Below, in pieces: positions 15,774 through 19,506 of a stretch of 19,506 nt of DNA. The stretch lies in the NCBI GenBank assembly GCA_937957985.1, contig CALGOH010000016.1, forward strand, positions 1 through 19,506, written 5' to 3'. Source of the stretch: an uncultured Verrucomicrobiae bacterium (lineage in GTDB: Bacteria > Verrucomicrobiota > Verrucomicrobiia > Verrucomicrobiales > Akkermansiaceae). The position numbers were made by a program, and so were the translations under genes. The first letter of the stretch is position 1, and every line of letters starts with the position of its first letter. The notes beneath the pieces were generated by a model, which worked only from the letters and a program-made list of their open reading frames with translations, had not been told where the DNA came from and made no database searches.

Positions 15774-15840
15774 TTCCCAAGCGTCGTCGCAAGCGATGTT
15801 CATGACTCATGCCATCGGGATCGCGGCTGGCGCGAAAGGA

Positions 15841-16107
15841 TCAATCGCCGCCGCCTTCCCACTCCGCGCGTTCATGCAGGATCTCGTACTCACCATGCTG
15901 CGTCAGCCAGATCGGATCGGCATTGCGGCGGATGAATTCCTCCACGTCCATGCCGTCGATGGTCGGCGGTCGCCGCACGCGGACCTGCTTGCCGCGGATG
16001 AAAACGGTCTCGAACTCCTCCTTGCGCCGCTTCCGGGCCGCCCGCTGCGCGGCGGTCAGCTTCTTCTTCGGCGGCTTCGGCTTCTTGCGTGTCTTCCGCT
16101 TCGACAT
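15841..16107 (-). CDS. Small basic protein, function unknown
   Basis: An 88-residue protein starting 5 bases after the stop of the upstream 251-residue gene, with a GA-rich ribosome-binding region (GAGGGAAAGG) inside that gene's end. The first 29 residues are extremely basic (MSKRKTRKKPKPPKKK, then KRRK), consistent with nucleic-acid binding or a disordered tail. The rest, GMDVEEFIRRNADPIWLTQHGEYEIL, is more ordered and looks like a small helical domain. I chose ATG 16107; the frame is open further upstream, but those codons overlap the preceding gene. No family recognised. Its position suggests co-expression with the 251-residue protein. Confidence 0.6.
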   Translation of the reverse strand: MSKRKTRKKPKPPKKKLTAAQRAARKRRKEEFETVFIRGKQVRVRRPPTIDGMDVEEFIRRNADPIWLTQHGEYEILHERAEWEGGGD

Positions 16108-16112
16108 CTCGG

Positions 16113-16868
16113 TCAGCCCTTTCCCTCGTTTCGATCTTCCCAATCCTCCACGGCGAACATCGCCCCGATCTCGTCGTTGAGGCCGAGCGCTATCTGCGCC
16201 CGCATCACCCCGACCAGCACCCGGCGGCTCCCGGGGTTGCACTCCAACGCCCGCAGCAGCTCCACTGTCGCCTCGTCAGGTTCGTCGCCCGCCCAGTGGG
16301 CCACAAGGAAATCGACCGCCGCCTCACGCTCCTCGTCCGAGGCCCGCAGATCCGCGGCGACCTCGAGAGCGTGGGCAAGGTGCTCCGGCCGACGACAGAC
16401 GTGGGTGATTTCTTCCATCCCCTGCCAGGCCAGTGATCGCAGGCGGGCGGCGTGTCGCGAGCGAACCCGCGCACCCCGCACCCGTTCAAAGAAACGCTCC
16501 ATCAGCATGACCAGGCACTTCCGCACATCCTCCGCATCTTCGGGGCTCTCGTCCTGTCCGGGAAAGAGATCGGGATTTCTCTCCGACCGCGGCAACCGGG
16601 TTTTGAGCCGATACGCCAGCCCGAGCGTATGGAGCGCAAAGTCATGGGCCGTGGGCTGCGAACCCTTTCCCCGATAGGCCTCGACCTCCGGAACGAGGGC
16701 GAGCACCTCGCCGAGCGTTTCCGCGTCGGCCACGATCCGGTCGCTCTTTTGGAACAGCTGAAAGACGGCCGAGCGGAGTTCGAAGGCCTCGCGATCATTC
16801 CGTGGCGGGGAGTTGAGTTCCCGACGCAGGGCGCGAATGGCTTTCGAGATCGATGGGGAAACGGCCAC
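16113..16868 (-). CDS. Helical protein of unknown function
   Basis: A 251-residue cytoplasmic protein with a GTG start (MAVSPSISKAIRALRREL). The sequence is rich in Arg, Glu, Leu and Ala and appears wholly alpha-helical. No signal peptide, membrane segment or catalytic motif is visible. The C-terminal third (ASDEEREAAVDFLVAHWAGDEPDEATVELLRAL) resembles degenerate HEAT/TPR-like pairs. It is the first gene of a two-gene unit with the 88-residue basic protein and is divergent from the SEC-C protein gene, from which it is separated by 203 bases. The GTG start is supported only by frame and by the helical continuity from residue 5; no alternative ATG occurs near the N-terminus. Confidence 0.6.
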   Translation of the reverse strand: MAVSPSISKAIRALRRELNSPPRNDREAFELRSAVFQLFQKSDRIVADAETLGEVLALVPEVEAYRGKGSQPTAHDFALHTLGLAYRLKTRLPRSERNPDLFPGQDESPEDAEDVRKCLVMLMERFFERVRGARVRSRHAARLRSLAWQGMEEITHVCRRPEHLAHALEVAADLRASDEEREAAVDFLVAHWAGDEPDEATVELLRALECNPGSRRVLVGVMRAQIALGLNDEIGAMFAVEDWEDRNEGKG

Positions 16869-16959
16869 GGCGGGGTTTGTATTTCAGTCGGCGGTGACTC
16901 TCAAACGCAAGAAGCCATCAAGGATCCCCTGGCCGAGCCCGGACCTCCCGGGGATGCCA

Positions 16960-16974
16960 GGAGCATCGACATTC
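16960..16974 (+). repeat. Degenerate half of a REP-like palindrome
   Basis: GGAGCATCGACATTC matches the left half of the palindrome at 7978-7992 (GTAGCATCGACATTC) at 14 of 15 positions, but the right half of the hairpin is absent. Like that copy it lies between divergent genes (203-base gap 16869-17071). It is either a decayed REP or a chance match in GC-rich DNA. Nothing else recognisable was seen in this gap. Confidence 0.35.
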
Positions 16975-17071
16975 CCCCGGCGCGCCGAAGCCTCCGGCGA
17001 AGGCGACTGTCGCCCAACGTCACCCGCGCTTCGAGCGTGACACGGCCCCGACTCCTCTCTTGCTTCCCGAC

Positions 17072-18391
<1,320 letters not shown>

Positions 18392-18626
18392 GGGGAGCGC
18401 CGGCGTCCCGCCCGTCGTCGCGGCTCTCCCTGCGGCAGTCCAAACCCGCAAGGCCCGAGCCCATCACCCCCCGGACCGCCGATCTCCGAATCGGCACCAT
18501 CCAAGCCGGGCAAAGTAGCTGCTGCGGCCCGCAGCAGGCCGTGACGACGGCGGCCCGCCGTCCGAACCAGCTCCAAGCACGTCCGGCAGGATGCCGGACG
18601 ATGCCGGCGTCCCGCCGGCGCTCCCC
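18392..18626. repeat. Compound REP/REPIN array, 235 bp with six hairpins
   Basis: The outer ends are GGGGAGCGCC (18392-18401) and its exact complement GGCGCTCCCC (18617-18626). Inside are successive hairpins: an imperfect one at the left end, GCCGAT/ATCGGC (18478-18495), a GTAG-headed one CTGCTGCGG/CCGCAGCAG (18515-18537), GACGGCGG/CCGCCGTC (18546-18562), CGTCCGGCA/TGCCGGACG (18580-18600), and GCCGGCG/CGCCGGC (18603-18619). It starts directly after the SEC-C stop codon and fills nearly all of the gap to the next gene. The nested heads suggest REPs inserted into or stacked within a larger REPIN. Confidence 0.7.
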
Positions 18627-18637
18627 ACCACGCATCA

Positions 18638-19345
18638 TTGACACACCAACTGCAGCTCCCTTCCTTGTCGCCAAGCGATGAAACCTCGCCCACCCCACGC
18701 GGTCTTCCCCGCCGCCTCGCCGGGTGGGCGACCCTCATCCTTGTCATCCCTCCCGCCAGCGGTGCCGAGGCTCAGGTCTTTTCCTACCAGCAAGGCGGCA
18801 ATCGCTACCTTGAATACTCCTTCACCAACAACGATCCCAGTACGGAATACCACTCCGCCGAGTTCGACCTCGCCGCTTCCATCGGCACCCTGCTCGACTT
18901 CAACCAAAACGGACTCATCGACGACGACGAGCGCCTCGAACTCGTCCCCTGGGCCCCCGCCGAGACGGGATTTGTGGGGATATTAAACAACCTGAACCAT
19001 TTTCCCGCCCCCGTCCCCCGCGTCCGCCTGGCCGCGCCTCCCGATGCCGATGGCGACGGCTAGTCCGACCTCGCCGAGACGGAGGTTTTCCTCACCCGCA
19101 CCGACGCCCCCGCCGACAAGCCGCGGCCCCGCCTGACCCTCGACGGCACCGACCTGCTCGTCGAAGTCCCCCACCAGGCCGGTCACACCTGGCGACTCGA
19201 GCGCAGCACCGACGCCGCCACCTGGCAGCTCGCCGACGGTGCCCCGCCCGACCCCGACTACACCTTTGCCGAAGCCACCGGCTGGACCACCCTGCGCCTC
19301 CCCCGCACCGCCCCCGCCGAGTTCTTCCGCATCCGCTACCGCTGA
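18638..19345 (+). pseudogene. Secreted EF-hand-like protein, disrupted (in-frame TAG, possible frameshift)
   Basis: The frame runs from a TTG at 18638 to TGA 19343-19345 with one internal TAG at 19061-19063. The first loop DFNQNGLIDDDE and the second DADGDG-stop-SDLAE have EF-hand/dockerin-like calcium-loop spacing, and the TAG falls at loop position 7. The part after the stop (LTLDGTDLLVEVP, WRLERSTDAATW, FFRIRYR) is the usual verrucomicrobial C-terminal beta domain of secreted proteins. A signal-peptide core RRLAGWATLILVIPPASGAEA precedes the mature part. The natural start may be ATG 18678 (MKPRPPHAVF), which is in a different frame and would join the core through a one-base slip in the C-rich run near 18706-18713. 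This points to a decaying gene or sequence errors, but amber readthrough is possible. Confidence 0.6.
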
Positions 19346-19464
19346 CGAGGCACCGCTGGTGCGGACCACGCGAGACCACTCCCACCGCATCCGTCCGCTC
19401 CGTGCGCGACTGGGGTCGCGCGGTCCGCTTGCGCCGCACGACACCTTCCAAAAGACCCCTCATC

Positions 19465-19494
19465 TTGACAGTTTTCTGGAAAGCTGGAAAACTG
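19465..19494 (+). promoter_or_regulatory. Probable promoter with an overlapping inverted-repeat operator
   Basis: A perfect -35 hexamer TTGACA (19465-19470) is overlapped by an 8-bp perfect inverted repeat CAGTTTTC (19469-19476) / GAAAACTG (19487-19494) with a 10-bp spacer. A -10 at 17-bp spacing would be AAAACT, a poor match. ATGAAA begins at 19500, six bases downstream, so the next gene, cut off by the window edge, could begin very close to the transcription start. The arrangement suggests repression by a dimeric regulator. The preceding 19346-19464 shows nothing recognisable. Confidence 0.45.
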
Positions 19495-19506
19495 GCTCTA
19501 TGAAAG

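Noticed and set aside
15841..16868. Toxin-antitoxin interpretation of the 88- and 251-residue gene pair
   Set aside because: Neither protein shows a known toxin fold or an antitoxin DNA-binding motif, and the sizes are atypical. There is no positive evidence.
18392..18626. CRISPR array suggested by regularly spaced hairpins
   Set aside because: The hairpins differ in sequence and spacing; there are no identical direct repeats with unique spacers and no cas genes.

Overview
The window reads as chromosomal DNA of a high-GC member of the Verrucomicrobiota, probably Verrucomicrobiales (Luteolibacter/Haloferula-like). This is inferred from gene style: a DUF3142 lipoprotein, a SWIM-type SNF2 helicase, a secreted protein with EF-hand-like loops and a C-terminus typical of the phylum, many GTG/TTG starts and weak Shine-Dalgarno signals. 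No rRNA or tRNA is present to confirm it.

Layout. Positions 1-3119 hold a compact housekeeping run on the + strand: an ABC-2 permease, a membrane-anchored TPR-like protein, a metallophosphoesterase and a Nudix hydrolase, with tiny gaps or a 4-base overlap. Positions 3149-6615 hold a coupled pair of exported proteins, a DUF3142 lipoprotein and a 752-residue protein of unknown function. AmtB (6632-7924, minus) and a SWIM-SNF2 helicase (8053-10644, plus) are divergent. Next comes a probable defence island at about 10.9-15.6 kb. It holds a Septu-like ATPase/HNH nuclease pair (plus strand), whose ATPase frame is interrupted by an amber codon. Convergent to it is a 938-residue archaeo-eukaryotic primase / SF2 helicase / PD-(D/E)XK nuclease fusion of the TOTE conflict-system type. 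Positions 15841-16868 (minus) hold two unrecognised genes, and 17072-18391 a helical SEC-C protein. A decayed or recoded secreted protein lies at 18638-19345, and the window ends in a promoter/operator-like inverted repeat just before a probable new start codon.

The most striking non-coding feature is a family of small palindromic repeats with the architecture of REP elements: a GGAG or GTAG tetranucleotide directly 5' of a short hairpin. Two copies are full REPIN-like elements (two REPs in inverted orientation), both exactly 126 bp, alignable without gaps at about 75 percent identity and in the same orientation. They lie at 10644-10769 and 15648-15773 and bracket precisely the ATPase/HNH plus primase-helicase-nuclease island. 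A larger 235-bp array of hairpins follows the SEC-C gene. Single REPs sit inside the first codons of the Nudix gene, at its stop codon, and in the amtB/SNF2 divergent promoter region. REPs here repeatedly abut or supply stop codons.

Two otherwise intact-looking reading frames, the ATPase and the secreted EF-hand-like protein, each carry a single in-frame TAG with clear coding continuity on both sides. Decay, sequencing error and amber readthrough are all open explanations.
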